A stretch of 64,000 bases of DNA, taken from NCBI GenBank assembly GCA_027186245.1, contig CP114482.1, positions 17,255,209 through 17,319,208 on the forward strand. Reading direction: 5' to 3'. Every line of letters starts with the position of its first letter. Position 1 is the stretch's first letter. Made by a program: the position numbers and the translations under genes. The notes beneath the pieces were generated by a model. The model was not told where the DNA came from, made no database searches, and was given only the letters and a program-made list of their open reading frames with translations. Origin of the DNA: Coriaria nepalensis. Lineage: Eukaryota > Streptophyta > Magnoliopsida > Cucurbitales > Coriariaceae. Shown here one piece after another: positions 24,079-35,730 of the stretch.

Positions 24079-24362
24079 ATTGCAAGTTATGCATGAAAGT
24101 CGCGTTTTAAATGCAAAAAGAGAATTGGTTCGAAGTTCCTTCCAACAATTTAATGATTGAAAAGACTGGGTGATATGCTTTTTAACGCTAAAATAATGCA
24201 TTGTTGTCTTCAATAGATTAATTACAAGTTATGTAAGAAAATAATGTTTGAAGGGCGCAAATAGAATTCGTTCGAATTCATTTAGAATGATTTAATGACT
24301 AGAAGAGACTTAGTGACATGACTTCAAGGCTAAACAAATGCATTGTTGCCTTTACTAGATCA
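24079..24362 (+). repeat. A-less B-C dimer 6 (284 bp), outside the 7.1 kb duplication
   Basis: Same junction and same atypical preceding C as the other five. It lies about 6.3 kb further on in the mixed zone, with private changes gacttagtg and tttactagatca in its C. It shows that the A-loss allele is also present outside the 7.1 kb duplicated block. Confidence 0.9.
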
Positions 24363-26417
24363 ACTGCAAGTTACGCACGAAAGTCATGTTTAAAGGCCGT
24401 ATTTCAAACGAAGTGATTTAGAATGATTTACTGACTAAAAGAGACGCAAAAATATGATTTTAAGGCTAAAAAATGCATAGTTGCCATCAATTGATCAATT
24501 GCAAGTTATGCATGAAAGTCGCGTTTTAAATGCAAAAAGAGAATTGGTTCGAAGTGCCTTCAAACAATTTAATGATTGAAAAGACTGAGTGATATTCTTT
24601 TTAATGCTAAAATAATGCATTGTTGTCTCCAATAGATTAATTACATGTTATGTAAGAAAATAATGTTTGAAGGGCGATAATAGAATTCGTTCGAATTAAT
24701 TTAGAATGATTTAATGACTAGAAGAGACTCAGTGACATGACTTCAAGGCTAAACAAATGCATTGTTGCCTTCAATATATCAACTGCAAGCTACGCACGAA
24801 AGTCATGTTTAAAGGCCGAATTTCGTTCGAAGTGATTTAGAATTATTTACTGACAAAAAGAGACGCAAAAATTTGACTTTAAGGCTAAAAAAATGCATAG
24901 TTGCCATGAATAGATCAATTACAAGTTATGCATCAAAGTCGCGTTCTAAATGCAAAAACAGAATTGGTTCGAAGTGCCTCCAAACAATTTAATGATTGAA
25001 CAGACTGAGTCATATGCTTTTTAATGCTAAAATAATGCATTGTTGTCTTCGATAGATTAATTACATGTTATGTAAGAAAATAATGTTTGAAGGGCGATAA
25101 TAGAATTCGTTCGAATTAATTTAGAATGATTTAATGACTAGAAGAGACTCAGTGACATGACTTCAAGCCTAAACAAATGTATTGTTGCCTATAATAGATC
25201 AACTGCAAGTTATGCACGAAAGTCATGTTTAAATGCCGAATTTCATACGAAGTGAGTTAGAATGATTTACTGACTAAAAGAGACGCAAAAATATGACTTT
25301 AAGGCTAAAAAAATGCATAGTTGTCATCAATAGATCATTTGCAAGTTATGCATGAAAGCGACGTTCAAAATACAAAAAGAGAATTGGTTCGAAGTGCCTT
25401 CAAACAATTTAATCATTGGAAAGACTGAGTAATATGCTTTTTAATGCTAAAATAATGCATTGTTGTCTTCAATAGATTAATTACAAGTTATGTAAGAAAA
25501 TAATGTTTGAAGGGCGAAAATAGAATTCGTTCGAATTAATTTAGAATGATTTAATGACTAGAAGAGACTCAGTGACATGACTTTAAGGCTAAACAAATGC
25601 ATTGTTGCCTATAATAAATCAACTGCAAGTTATGCACGAAAGTCATGTTTAAATGCCGAATTTCATACGAAGTGATTTACAATGATTTACTGACTAAAAG
25701 AGACGCAAAAATATGATTTTTAGGCTAAAAAATGCATAGTTGCCATCAATAGATCAATTGCAAGTTATGCATGAAAGTCGCGTTTTAAATGCAAAAAGAG
25801 AATTGGTTCGAAGTGCCTTCAAACAATTTAATGATTGAAAAGACTGAGTGATATGCTTTTTAACGCTAAAATAATGCATTGTTGTCTTCAATAGATTAAT
25901 TACAAGTTATGTAAGAAAATAATGTTTGAAGGGCGAAAATAGAATTCGTTCCAATTAATTTAGAATGATTTAATGACTAGAAGAGACTCAGTGACATGAC
26001 TTCAAGGCTAAACAAATGTTTAGTTGCCTTCAATAGATCAACTGCAAGTTATGCACGAAAGTCATGTTTAAAGGCCGAATTCGGTTCGAAGTGATTTAGA
26101 ATGATTTACTGACAAAAAGAGACGCAAAAATTTGACTTTAAGGCTAAAAAAATGCATAGTTTCCATCAATAGATCAATTGGAAATTATGCATCAAAGCCG
26201 CGTTCTAAATGCAAAAAGGGAATTGGTTCGAAGTGACTTCAAAAAATTTAATGATTGAAAAGACTGAGTGATATGCTTTTTAACGCTAAAATAATGCATT
26301 GTTGTCTTCAATAGATTAGTACAAGTTATGTAAGAAAATAATGTTTGAATGGCGAAAATAGAATTCGTTCGAATTAATTTAGAATGATTTTATGGCTAGA
26401 AGAGACTCAGTGACAAG

Positions 26418-26459
26418 ACTTTAAAGCAAAACAAATGCACTTTAAGGCTAAACAAATGC
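26418..26459 (+). repeat. 21 bp tandem duplication in C (first copy)
   Basis: Two adjacent 21 bp units: the first reads actttaaagcaaaacaaatg plus c, the second actttaaggctaaacaaatg plus c. This lengthens C to about 163 bp. The first unit has diverged from the second at ggct (agca here, cgca in later copies). It is followed directly by a beta trimer at 26,481. Confidence 0.92.
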
Positions 26460-26480
26460 ATTGTTGCCTTCAATAGATCA

Positions 26481-26901
26481 ACTGTAAGTTATGCACGAAA
26501 GTCATGTTTAAAGGCCGAATTTCATTCGAAGTGATTTAGAATGATTTATTGACTAAAACCGACACAAAAATATGACTTTTAGGTAAAACAAATGCATAGT
26601 TGCCTTCAATAGATCAATTGCAAGTTATATATGAAAGTCGTGTCTTAAATGCACAAATAGAATTGGTTCAAAGTGCTTCCAAATAATTTAATGATATGAA
26701 AAGACTGAATGATATGCTTTTTATGGCTAAAACAATGCATTGTTGTCTTCAATAGATTAATTGCAAGTTATGTAAGAAAATCATGTTTGAAGAGCGAAAA
26801 TAGAATTCGTCCGACTTAATTTAGAATGATTTAACGACTAGAAGAGACTCATTGACATGACTTTAAGGCTAAATAAATGCATTGTTGCCTTCAATAGATC
26901 A
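26481..26901 (+). repeat. First beta trimer (diverged A-B-C subfamily)
   Basis: A 421 bp trimer clearly diverged from the T1-T5 family. A has tttattgactaaaaccgac and cttttaggtaaaac. B has gttatatatgaaagtcgtg, gcacaaatag, ggttcaaagtgcttcc and gatatgaaaagactgaatg. C opens attgcaag and has cgtccgacttaattta, taacgactag and ctcattgac. At least 16 such trimers occur, all from here to the window end (A near 26.5, 32.4, 37.8, 40.4, 42.1, 43.4, 44.6, 48.0, 49.7, 52.2, 54.0, 55.2, 56.5, 59.9, 62.0 and 63.3 kb). None is seen in the first 26 kb. Confidence 0.85.
26731..26744. other. 14 bp perfect palindrome in beta-type B
   Basis: aacaatgcattgtt is self-complementary. It arises because beta B monomers read ctaaaacaatgcattg where alpha B monomers read ctaaaataatgcattg. 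It recurs in every beta-type B inspected. It could be a protein-binding dyad or a neutral by-product of one substitution; I cannot tell which. Confidence 0.85.
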
Positions 26902-28160
26902 ACTGCAAGTTATGCATGAAAGTCATGTTTAAAGGCCGAATTTCATTCGAAGTGATTTAGAATTATTTATTGACAAAAAGCGACCCAACAATATGACTTT
27001 AAGGCTAAAAAAATGCATAGTTGCTTTCAATAGATCAATTGCAAGTTATGCATGAAAGTCGTGTCTTAAATGCACAAATAGAATTGGTTCGAAGTGCTTC
27101 CAAACAATTTAATGATATGAAAACACTGAATGATATGCTTTTTAAGGCTAAAATAATGCATTGTTGTCTTCAATAGATTAATTGCAAGTTATGTAAGAAA
27201 ATCATGTTTGAAGGGCGAAAATAGAATTCGTTCGACTTAATTTAGAATGATTTAACGACTAGAAGAGACTCATTGACATGACTTTAAGGCTAAACAAATG
27301 CATTGTTGCCTTCAATAGATCAACTGCAAGTTACGCACGAAAGTCATGTTTAGAGGCCGAATTTCGATCGAAGTGATTTAGAATGATTTACTGACTAAAA
27401 GAGATGCAAAAATATGATTTTAAGGCTAAAAAATGCATAGTTGCCATCAATAGATCAATTGCAAGTTATGCATCAAAGTCGCGTTTTAAATGCAAAAAGA
27501 GAATTGGTTCGAAGTGCCTTCAAACAATTTAATGATTGAAAAGACTGAGTGATAAGCTTTTTAACGCTAAAATACTGCATTCTTGTCTTCAATAGATTAA
27601 TTACAAGTTATGTAAGAAAATAATGTTTGAAGGGCGCAAATAGAATTCGTTCGAATTCATTTAGAATGATTTAATGACTAGAAGAGACTCAGTGACATGA
27701 CTTCAAGGCTAAACAAATGCATTGTTGCCTTCAATAGATCAACTGCAAGTTATGCACGAAAGTCATGTTTAAAGGCTGAATTTGGTTCGACGTGATTTAG
27801 AATGATTTACTGACTGAAAGAGACGCAAAAATATGATTTTAAGGCTAAAAAATGCATAGTTGCCATCAACAGATCAATTGCAAGTTATGCATGAAAGTCG
27901 CGTTTTAAATGCAAAAAGAGAATTGGTTCGAAGTGCCTTCAAACAATTTAATGATTGAAAAGACTGAGTGACATGTTTTTTAACGCTAAAATAATGCATT
28001 GTTGTCTTCAATAGATTAATTACAAGTTATGTAAGAAAATATTGTTTGAAGGGCAAAAATAGAATTCGTTCGAATTAATTTAGAATGATTTATTGACTAG
28101 AAGAGACTCAATGACATGACTTTAAGGCTAACCAAATGCATTCTTGCCTTCAATACATCA
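26902..28160 (+). repeat. Beta-like and alpha trimers, transition sequence
   Basis: A second beta-like trimer follows the first (26,902; cgacccaacaatatgac in A, gtcgtgtcttaaatgc in B, cgacttaatttag in C). Ordinary alpha trimers with gcaaatag and aaaaatag C monomers come next to about 28,160. Nothing other than satellite is seen. Confidence 0.75.
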
Positions 28161-31097
28161 ACTGCAAGTTACGCACGAAAGTCATATTTAAAGGCCGCAT
28201 TTCGTCCGAAGTGATTTAGAATGATTTACTGACTAAAAAAGACGCAAAAATATGACTTTAAGGCTAAAAAAATGCATAGTTTCCATCAATAGATCAATTG
28301 CAAATTATGCATGCAAGCCGCGTTCTAAATGCAAAAAGGGAATTGTTTCGAAGTGCCTTCAAACAAGTTAATGATTGAAAAGACTGAGTGATATGCTTTT
28401 TAAAGCTAAAGTAATGCATTGTTGTCTTCAATAGATTAATTACATGTTATGTTAGAAAAAAATGTTTGAAGGGCGATAATAGAATTCGTTCGAATTAATT
28501 TAGAATGATTTAATTACTAGAAGAGACTCAGTGACATGACTTCAAGGCTAAACAAATGCATTGTTGCCTTCAATAGATCAACTGCAAGTTACGCACGAAA
28601 GTCATGCTTAAAGGCCGCACTTCTGCCGAAGTGATTTAGAATGATTTACTGACTAAAAAAGACGCAAAAATATGACTTTAAGGCTAAAAAAATGCATAGT
28701 TTCCATCAATATATGAATTGCAAATTATGCATGAAAGCCGCGTTCTAAATGCAAAAAGGGAATTGTTTCGAAGTGCCTTCAAACAATTTAATGATTGAAA
28801 AGACAGAGTGATATGCTTTTTAAAGCTAAAATAATGCATTGTTGTCTTCAATAGATTAATTACATGTTATGTAAGAAAATAATGTTTGAAGGGCGATAAT
28901 AGAATTCGTTCGAATTAATTTAGAATGATTTAATGACTAGAAGAGACTCAGTGACATCACTTCAAGGCTAAACAAATGCATTGTTGCCTTCAATAGATCA
29001 ACTGCATGTTATGCACGAAAGTCATGTTTAAAGGCCGCATTTCGGCCGAAGTGATTTAGAATGATTTACTGACTAAAAGAGACGCAAAAATATGATTTTA
29101 AGGCTAAAAAATGCATAGTTGCCATCAATAGATCAATTGCAAGTTATGCATGAAAGTCGCGTTTTAAATGCAAAAAGAGAATTGGTTCGAAGTGCCTTCA
29201 AACAATTTAATGATTGAAAAGACTGAGTGATATGCTTTTTAAAGCTAAAATAATGCATTGTTGTCTTCAATAGATTAATTACATGTTATGTAAGAAAATA
29301 ATGTTTGAAGGGCGATAATAGAATTCGTTCGAATTCATTTAGAATGATTTAATGACTAGAAGAGACTCAATGACATGACTTTAAGGCTAAACAAATGCAT
29401 TGTTGCCTTCAATAGATCAACTGCAAGTTACGCACGAAAGTCATGTTTAAAGGCCGCATTTCGGCCGAAGTGATTTAGAATGATTTACTGAGTAAAAAAG
29501 ACGCAAAAATATGACTTTAAGGCTAAAAAAATGCATAGTTTCCATCAATAGATCAATTGCAAATTATGCATGAAAGCCGGGTTCTAAATGCAAAAAGGGA
29601 ATTGTTTCGAAGTGCATTCAAACAATTTAATGATTGAAAAGACTGAGTGATATGCTCTTTAAAGCTAAAATAATGCATTGTTGTCTTCAATAGATTAATT
29701 ACAAGTTATGTAAGAAAATAATGTTTGAAGGGCGATAATAGAATTCGTTCCAATTAATTTAGAATGATTTAATGACTAGAAGAGACTCAGTGACATCACT
29801 TCAAGGCTAAACAAATGCATTGTTGCCTTCAATAGATCAACTGCAAGTTACGCACGAAAGTCATGTTTAAAGGCCGAATTTGGTTCGAAGTGATTTAGAA
29901 TGATTTACTGACTAAAAGAGACGCAAAAATATGATTTTAAGGCTAAAAAATGCATAGTTGCCATCAATAGATCAATTGCAAGTTAGGCATGAAAGTCGCG
30001 TTTTAAATGCAAAAAGAGAATTGGTTCGATGTGCCTTCAAACAATTTAATGATTGAAAAGACTGAGTGATATGCTTTTTAACGCTAAAATAATGCATTGT
30101 TGTCTTCAATGGATTAATTACAAGTTATGTAAGAACATAATGTTTGAAAGGCGCAAATAGAATTCGTTCAAATTCATTTAGAATGATTTAATGACTAGAA
30201 GAGACTCAGTGACATGACTTCAAGCCTAAACAAATGCATTGTTGCCTTCAATAGATCAACTGCAAGTTACGCACGAAAGTCATGTTTAAAGGCCGCATTT
30301 CGGCCGAAGTGATTTAGAATGATTTACTGACTAAAAAAGACGCAAAAATATGACTTTAAGGCTAAAAAAATGCATAGTTTCCATCAATAGATCAATTGCA
30401 AATTATGCATGAAAGCCGCGTTCTAAATGCAAAAAGGGAATTGTTTCGAAGTGCCTTCAAACAATTTAATGATTGAAAAGACTGAGTGATATGCTTTTTA
30501 AAGCCAAAATAATGCATTGTTGTCTTCAATAGATTAATTACAAGTTATGTAAGAAAATAATGTTTGAAGGGCGATAATAGAATTCGTTCCAATTAATTTA
30601 GAATGATTTAATGACTAGAAGAGACTCAGTGACATCACTTCAAGGCTAAACAAATGCATTGTTGCATTCAATAGATCAACTGCAAGTTACGCACGAAAGT
30701 CATGTTTAAAGGCCGAATTTGGTTCGAAGTGATTTAGAATGATTTACTTACTAAAGGAGACGCAAAAATATGATTTTAAGGCTAAAAAATGCATAATTGC
30801 CATCAATAGATCAATTGCAAGTTATGCATGAAAGTCGCGTTTTAAATGCAAAAAGAGAATTGGTTCGATGTGCCTTCAAACAATTTAATGATTGAAAAGA
30901 CTGAGTGATATGCTTTTTAACGCTAAAATAATGCATTGTTGTCTTCAATGGATTAATTACAAGTTATGTAAGAACATAATGTTTGAAAGGCGCAAATAGA
31001 ATTCGTTCGAATTCATTTAGAATGATTTAATGACTAGAAGAGACTCAGTGACATGACTTCAAGCCTAAACAAATGCATTGTTGCCTTCAATAGATCA
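28161..31097 (+). repeat. Trimer group with ggccgcatttcggccg in A
   Basis: Seven trimers in which most A monomers carry ggccgcatttc followed by gtccg or ggccg (about 28,193; 28,612 as a variant; 29,033; 29,453; 30,293). They pair with B monomers reading gccgcgttctaaatgc and aagggaattgtttcg. From 29,420 they form a clean 839 bp two-trimer tandem: 29,420-30,258 and 30,259-31,097. These share ggccgaatttggttcg in the second A and ttgaaaggcgcaaatag with caagcctaaac in the second C. Confidence 0.82.
29041..29050. other. ttcggccgaa palindrome in A
   Basis: A 10 bp perfect palindrome with a central EagI-type cggccg. It replaces the usual ttcgttcgaa in this A subtype, and an upstream ggccg can also pair with its cggcc. 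It recurs near 29,461, 30,301, 46,790 and 58,659. Confidence 0.85.
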
Positions 31098-33216
31098 ACT
31101 GCAAGTTACGCACGAAAGTCATGTTTAATGGCCGAATTTCATTCGAAGTGATTTAGAATGATTTACTGACTAAAAGAGACGCAAAAATATGATTTTAAGG
31201 CTAAAAAATGCATAGTTGCCATCAATAGATCAATTGCAAGTTATGCATGAAAGTCGCGTTTTAAATGCAAAAAGAGAATTGGTTCGAAGTGCCTTCAAAC
31301 AATTTAATAATTGAAAAGACTGAGTGACATGTTTTTTAACGCTAAAATAATGCATTGTTGTCTTCAATAGATTAATTACAAGTTTTGTAAGAAAATATTG
31401 TTTGAAGAGCAAAAATAGAATTCGTTCGAATTAATTTAGAATGATTTAATGACTAGAAGAGACTCATTGACATGACTTTAAGGCTAAATAAATGCATTGT
31501 TGCCTTCAATAGATCAACTGCAAGTTACGCACGAAAGTCATGTTTAAAGGCCGAATTTCGTTCGAAGTGATTTAGAATGATTTACTGACTAAAAGAGACG
31601 CAAAAATATGATTTTACGGCTAAAAAATGCATAGTTGCCATCAATAGATCAATTGCAAGTTATGCATGAAAGTCGCGTTTTAAATGCAAAAAGAGAATTG
31701 GTTCGAAGTTCCTTCAAACAATTTAATGATTGAAAAGACTGAGTGATATGCTTTTTAACGCTAAAATAATGCATTGTTGTCTTCAATAGATTAATTACAA
31801 GTTATGTAAGAAAATAATGTTTGAAGGGCAAAAATAGAATTCGTTCGAATTAATTTAGAATGATTTAATGACTAGAAGCGACTCAATGACATGACTTTAA
31901 GGCTAAACAAATGCATTGTTGCCTTCAATAGATCAACTGCAAGTTACGCACGAAAGTCATGTTTAAAGGCCGAATTTCGTTCGAAGTGATTTAGAATGAT
32001 TTACTGACAAAAAGAGACGCAAAAATTTGACTTTAAGGCTAAAAAAATGCATAGTTTCCATCAATAGATCAATTGGAAATTATGCATGAAAGCCGCGTTC
32101 TAAATGCAAAAAGAGAATCGGTTCGAAGTGCCTTCAAAAAATTTAATGATTGAAAGGACTGAGTGATATGCTTTTTAATGCTAAAATAATGCATTGTTGT
32201 CTTCAATAGACTAATTACAAGTTATGTAAGAAAATAATGTTTGAATGGCGAAAATAGAATTCGTTCGAATTAATTTAGAATGATTTTATGGCTAGAAGAG
32301 ACTCAGTGACATGACTTTAACGCAAAACAAATGCACTTTAAGGCTAAACAAACGCATTGTTGCCTTCAATAGATCAACTGCAAGTTATGCACGAAAGTCA
32401 TGTTTAAAGGCCGAATTTCATTCGAAGTGATTTAGAATGATTTATTGACTAATACCGACGCAAAAATATGACTTTTAGGTAAAACAAATGCATAGTTGCC
32501 TTCAATAGATCAATTGCCAGTTATATATGAAAGTCGTGTCTTAAATACACAAATAGAACTGGTTCAAAGTGCTTCCAAATAATTTAATGATATGAAAAGA
32601 CTGAATGATATGCTTTTTATGGCTAAAACAATGCATTGTTGTCTTCAATAGATTAATTGCAAGTTATGTAAGAAAATCATGTTTGAAGGGCGAAAATAGA
32701 ATTCGTCCGACTTAATTTACAATGATTTAACGACTAGAAAAGACTCATTGACATGACTTTAAGGCTAAACAAATGCATTGTTGCCTTCAATAGATCAACT
32801 GCAAGTTATGCACGAAAGTCATGTTTAAAGGCCGAATTTCATTCGAAGTGATTTAGAATGATTTACTGACTAAAAGAAACGCAATAATATGACTTTAAGG
32901 CTAAAAAATGCATAGTTGCCATTAATAGATCAATTGCAAGTTATGCATGAAAGTCGCGTTTTAAATGCAAAAAGAGAATTGGTTCGAAGTGCCTTCAAAC
33001 AATTTAATGATTGAAAAGACTGAGTGATATGCTTTTTAACTCTAAAATAATGCATTGTTGTCTTCAATAGATTAATTACAAGTTATGTAAGAAAATAATG
33101 TTTGAAGGGCGCAAATAGAATTCGTTCGAATTCATTTAGAATGATTTAATGACTAGAAGAGACTCAATGACATCACTTCAAGGCTAAACAAATGCATTGT
33201 TGCCTTCAATAGATCA
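31098..33216 (+). repeat. Five-trimer segment repeated at +5,471 bp
   Basis: Matches 36,569-38,687 at a constant offset of 5,471 bp. Markers: catgtttaatggccgaatttcattcg, gattttacggctaaaa (31,610 and 37,081), ctagaagcgactc, the 21 bp C duplication (32,314 and 37,785) and the beta trimer. It includes one alpha trimer, two with altered B monomers (aattggaaattatgc, gccgcgttctaaatgc), a beta trimer and a beta-like one. Confidence 0.82.
32314..32355 (+). repeat. 21 bp duplication in C, cgca form
   Basis: As at 26,418 but with cgca in the first unit. The next C bases read aaacgcattg, where the usual form is aaatgcattg. Followed by a beta trimer. Confidence 0.9.
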
Positions 33217-34473
33217 ACTGCAAGTTACGCACGAAAGTCATGTTTAAAGGCCGAATTTGGTTCGAAGTGATTTAGAATGATTTACTTACTAAAAGAGACG
33301 CAAAAATATGATTTTAAGGCTAAAAAATGCATAATTGCCATCAATAGATCAATTGCAAGTTATGCATGAAAGTCGCGTTTTAAATGCAAAAAGAGAATTG
33401 GTTCGATGTGCCTTCAAACAATTTAATGATTGAAAAGACTGAGTGATATGCTTTTTAACGCTAAAATAATGCATTGTTGTCTTCAATGGATTAATTACAA
33501 GTTATGTAAGAACATAATGTTTGAAAGGCGCAAATAGAATTCGTTCGAATTCATTTAGAATGATTTAATGACTAGAAGAGACTCAGTGACATGACTTCCA
33601 GCCTAAACAAATGCATTGTTGCCTTCAATAGATCAACTGCAAGTTACGCACGAAAGTCATGTTTAACGGCCGAATTTCATTCGAAGTGATTTAGAATGAT
33701 TTACTGACTAAAAGAGACGCAAAAATATGATTTTAAGGCTAAAAAATGCATAGTTGCCATCAATAGATCAATTGCAAGTTATGCATGAAAGTCGCGTTTT
33801 AAATGCAAAAAGAGAATTGGTTCGATGTGCCTTCAAACAATTTAATGATTGAAAAGACTGAGTGATATGCTTTTTAACGCTAAAATAATGCATTGTTGTC
33901 TTCAATGGATTAATTACAAGTTATGTAAGAAAATAATGTTTGAAAGGCGCAAATAAAATTCGTTCGAATTCATTTAGAATGATTTAATGACTAGAAGAGA
34001 CTCAGTGACATGACTTCAAGCCTAAACAAATGCATTGTTGCCTTCAATAGATCAACTGCAAGTTACGCACGAAAGTCATGTTTAATGGCCGAATTTCATT
34101 CGAAGTGATTTAGAATGATTTACTGACTAAAAGAGACGCAAAAATATGATTTTAAGGCTAAAAAATGCATAGTTGCCATCAATAGATCAATTGCAAGTTA
34201 TGCATGAAAGTCGCGTCTTAAATGCAAAAAGAGAATTGGTTCGAAGTGCCTTCAAACAATTTAATAATTGAAAAGACTGAGTGACATGTTTTTTAACGCT
34301 AAAATAATGCATTGTTGTCTTCAATAGATTAATTACAAGTTTTGTAAGAAAATATTGTTTGAAGAGCAAAAATAGAATTCGTTCGAATTAATTTAGAATG
34401 ATTTAATGACTAGAAGAGACTCATTGACATGACTTTAAGGCTAAATAAATGCATTGTTGCCTTCAATAGATCA
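33217..34473 (+). repeat. 1,257 bp three-trimer HOR, copy 1
   Basis: Three trimers: (i) A with gaatttggttcg and acttactaaaag, B with tcgatgtgcc; (ii) B again with tcgatgtgcc and C with gcaaataaaattcg (EcoRI site lost at its first position); (iii) B with ttaataattgaaaag and gacatgttttttaacg, C with tttgtaagaaaatattg. The next copy begins exactly 1,257 bp later. This copy has a private gtttaacggcc in its second A. Confidence 0.9.
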
Positions 34474-35730
34474 ACTGCAAGTTACGCACGAAAGTCATGT
34501 TTAAAGGCCGAATTTGGTTCGAAGTGATTTAGAATGATTTACTTACTAAAAGAGACGCAAAAATATGATTTTAAGGCTAAAAAATGCATAATTGCCATCA
34601 ATAGATCAATTGCAAGTTATGCATGAAAGTCGCGTTTTAAATGCAAAAAGAGAATTGGTTCGATGTGCCTTCAAACAATTTAATGATTGAAAAGACTGAG
34701 TGATATGCTTTTTAACGCTAAAATAATGCATTGTTGTCTTCAATGGATTAATTACAAGTTATGTAAGAACATAATGTTTGAAAGGCGCAAATAGAATTCG
34801 TTCGAATTCATTTAGAATGATTTAATGACTAGAAGAGACTCAGTGACATGACTTCCAGCCTAAACAAATGCATTGTTGCCTTCAATAGATCAACTGCAAG
34901 TTACGCACGAAAGTCATGTTTAAAGGCCGAATTTCATTCGAAGTGATTTAGAATGATTTACTGACTAAAAGAGACGCAAAAATATGATTTTAAGGCTAAA
35001 AAATGCATAGTTGCCATCAATAGATCAATTGCAAGTTATGCATGAAAGTCGCGTTTTAAATGCAAAAAGAGAATTGGTTCGATGTGCCTTCAAACAATTT
35101 AATGATTGAAAAGACTGAGTGATATGCTTTTTAATGCTAAAATAATGCATTGTTGTCTTCAATGGATTAATTACAAGTTATGTAAGAAAATAATGTTTGA
35201 AAGGCGCAAATAAAATTCGTTCGAATTCATTTAGAATGATTTAATGACTAGAAGAGACTCAGTGACATGACTTCAAGCCTAAACAAATGCATTGTTGCCT
35301 TCAATAGATCAACTGCAAGTTACGCACGAAAGTCATGTTTAATGGCCGAATTTCATTCGAAGTGATTTAGAATGATTTACTGACTAAAAGAGACGCAAAA
35401 ATATGATTTTAAGGCTAAAAAATGCATAGTTGCCATCAATAGATCAATTGCAAGTTATGCATGAAAGTCGCGTCTTAAATGCAAAAAGAGAATTGGTTCG
35501 AAGTGCCTTCAAACAATTTAATAATTGAAAAGACTGAGTGACATGTTTTTTAACGCTAAAATAATGCATTGTTGTCTTCAATAGATTAATTACAAATTTT
35601 GTAAGAAAATATTGTTTGAAGAGCAAAAATAGAATTCGTTCGAATTAATTTAGAATGATTTAATGACTAGAAGAGACTCATTGACATGACTTTAAGGCTA
35701 AATAAATGCATTGTTGCCTTCAATAGATCA
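34474..35730 (+). repeat. 1,257 bp three-trimer HOR, copy 2
   Basis: Matches copy 1 at +1,257 over all three trimers. Private differences include tttttaatgctaaaat in the second B (near 35,130) and acaaattttgtaag in the third C (near 35,592). Confidence 0.9.

Larger units (their letters stand above)
23659..26480 (+). repeat. Mixed zone with a 1,123 bp offset repeat
   Basis: The A at 23,659 and the A at 24,782 share gcaagctacgc, gaattatttactgacaaaaag and the rare aaaaatttgactt. The spacing of 1,123 bp equals two trimers plus the 284 bp dimer at 24,079. Trimers here carry private substitutions (for example aaatgccgaatttcatacg at about 25,232 and 25,652, gaattcggttcg at about 26,077) and no clean five-trimer order. 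I read it as a transition between the left and right HOR domains. Confidence 0.72.

Noticed and set aside
26418..26459. Insertion of a small mobile element in C
   Set aside because: The extra 21 bp is a copy of the adjacent C sequence with a few changes. It has no terminal repeats or foreign sequence, so it is a local tandem duplication.
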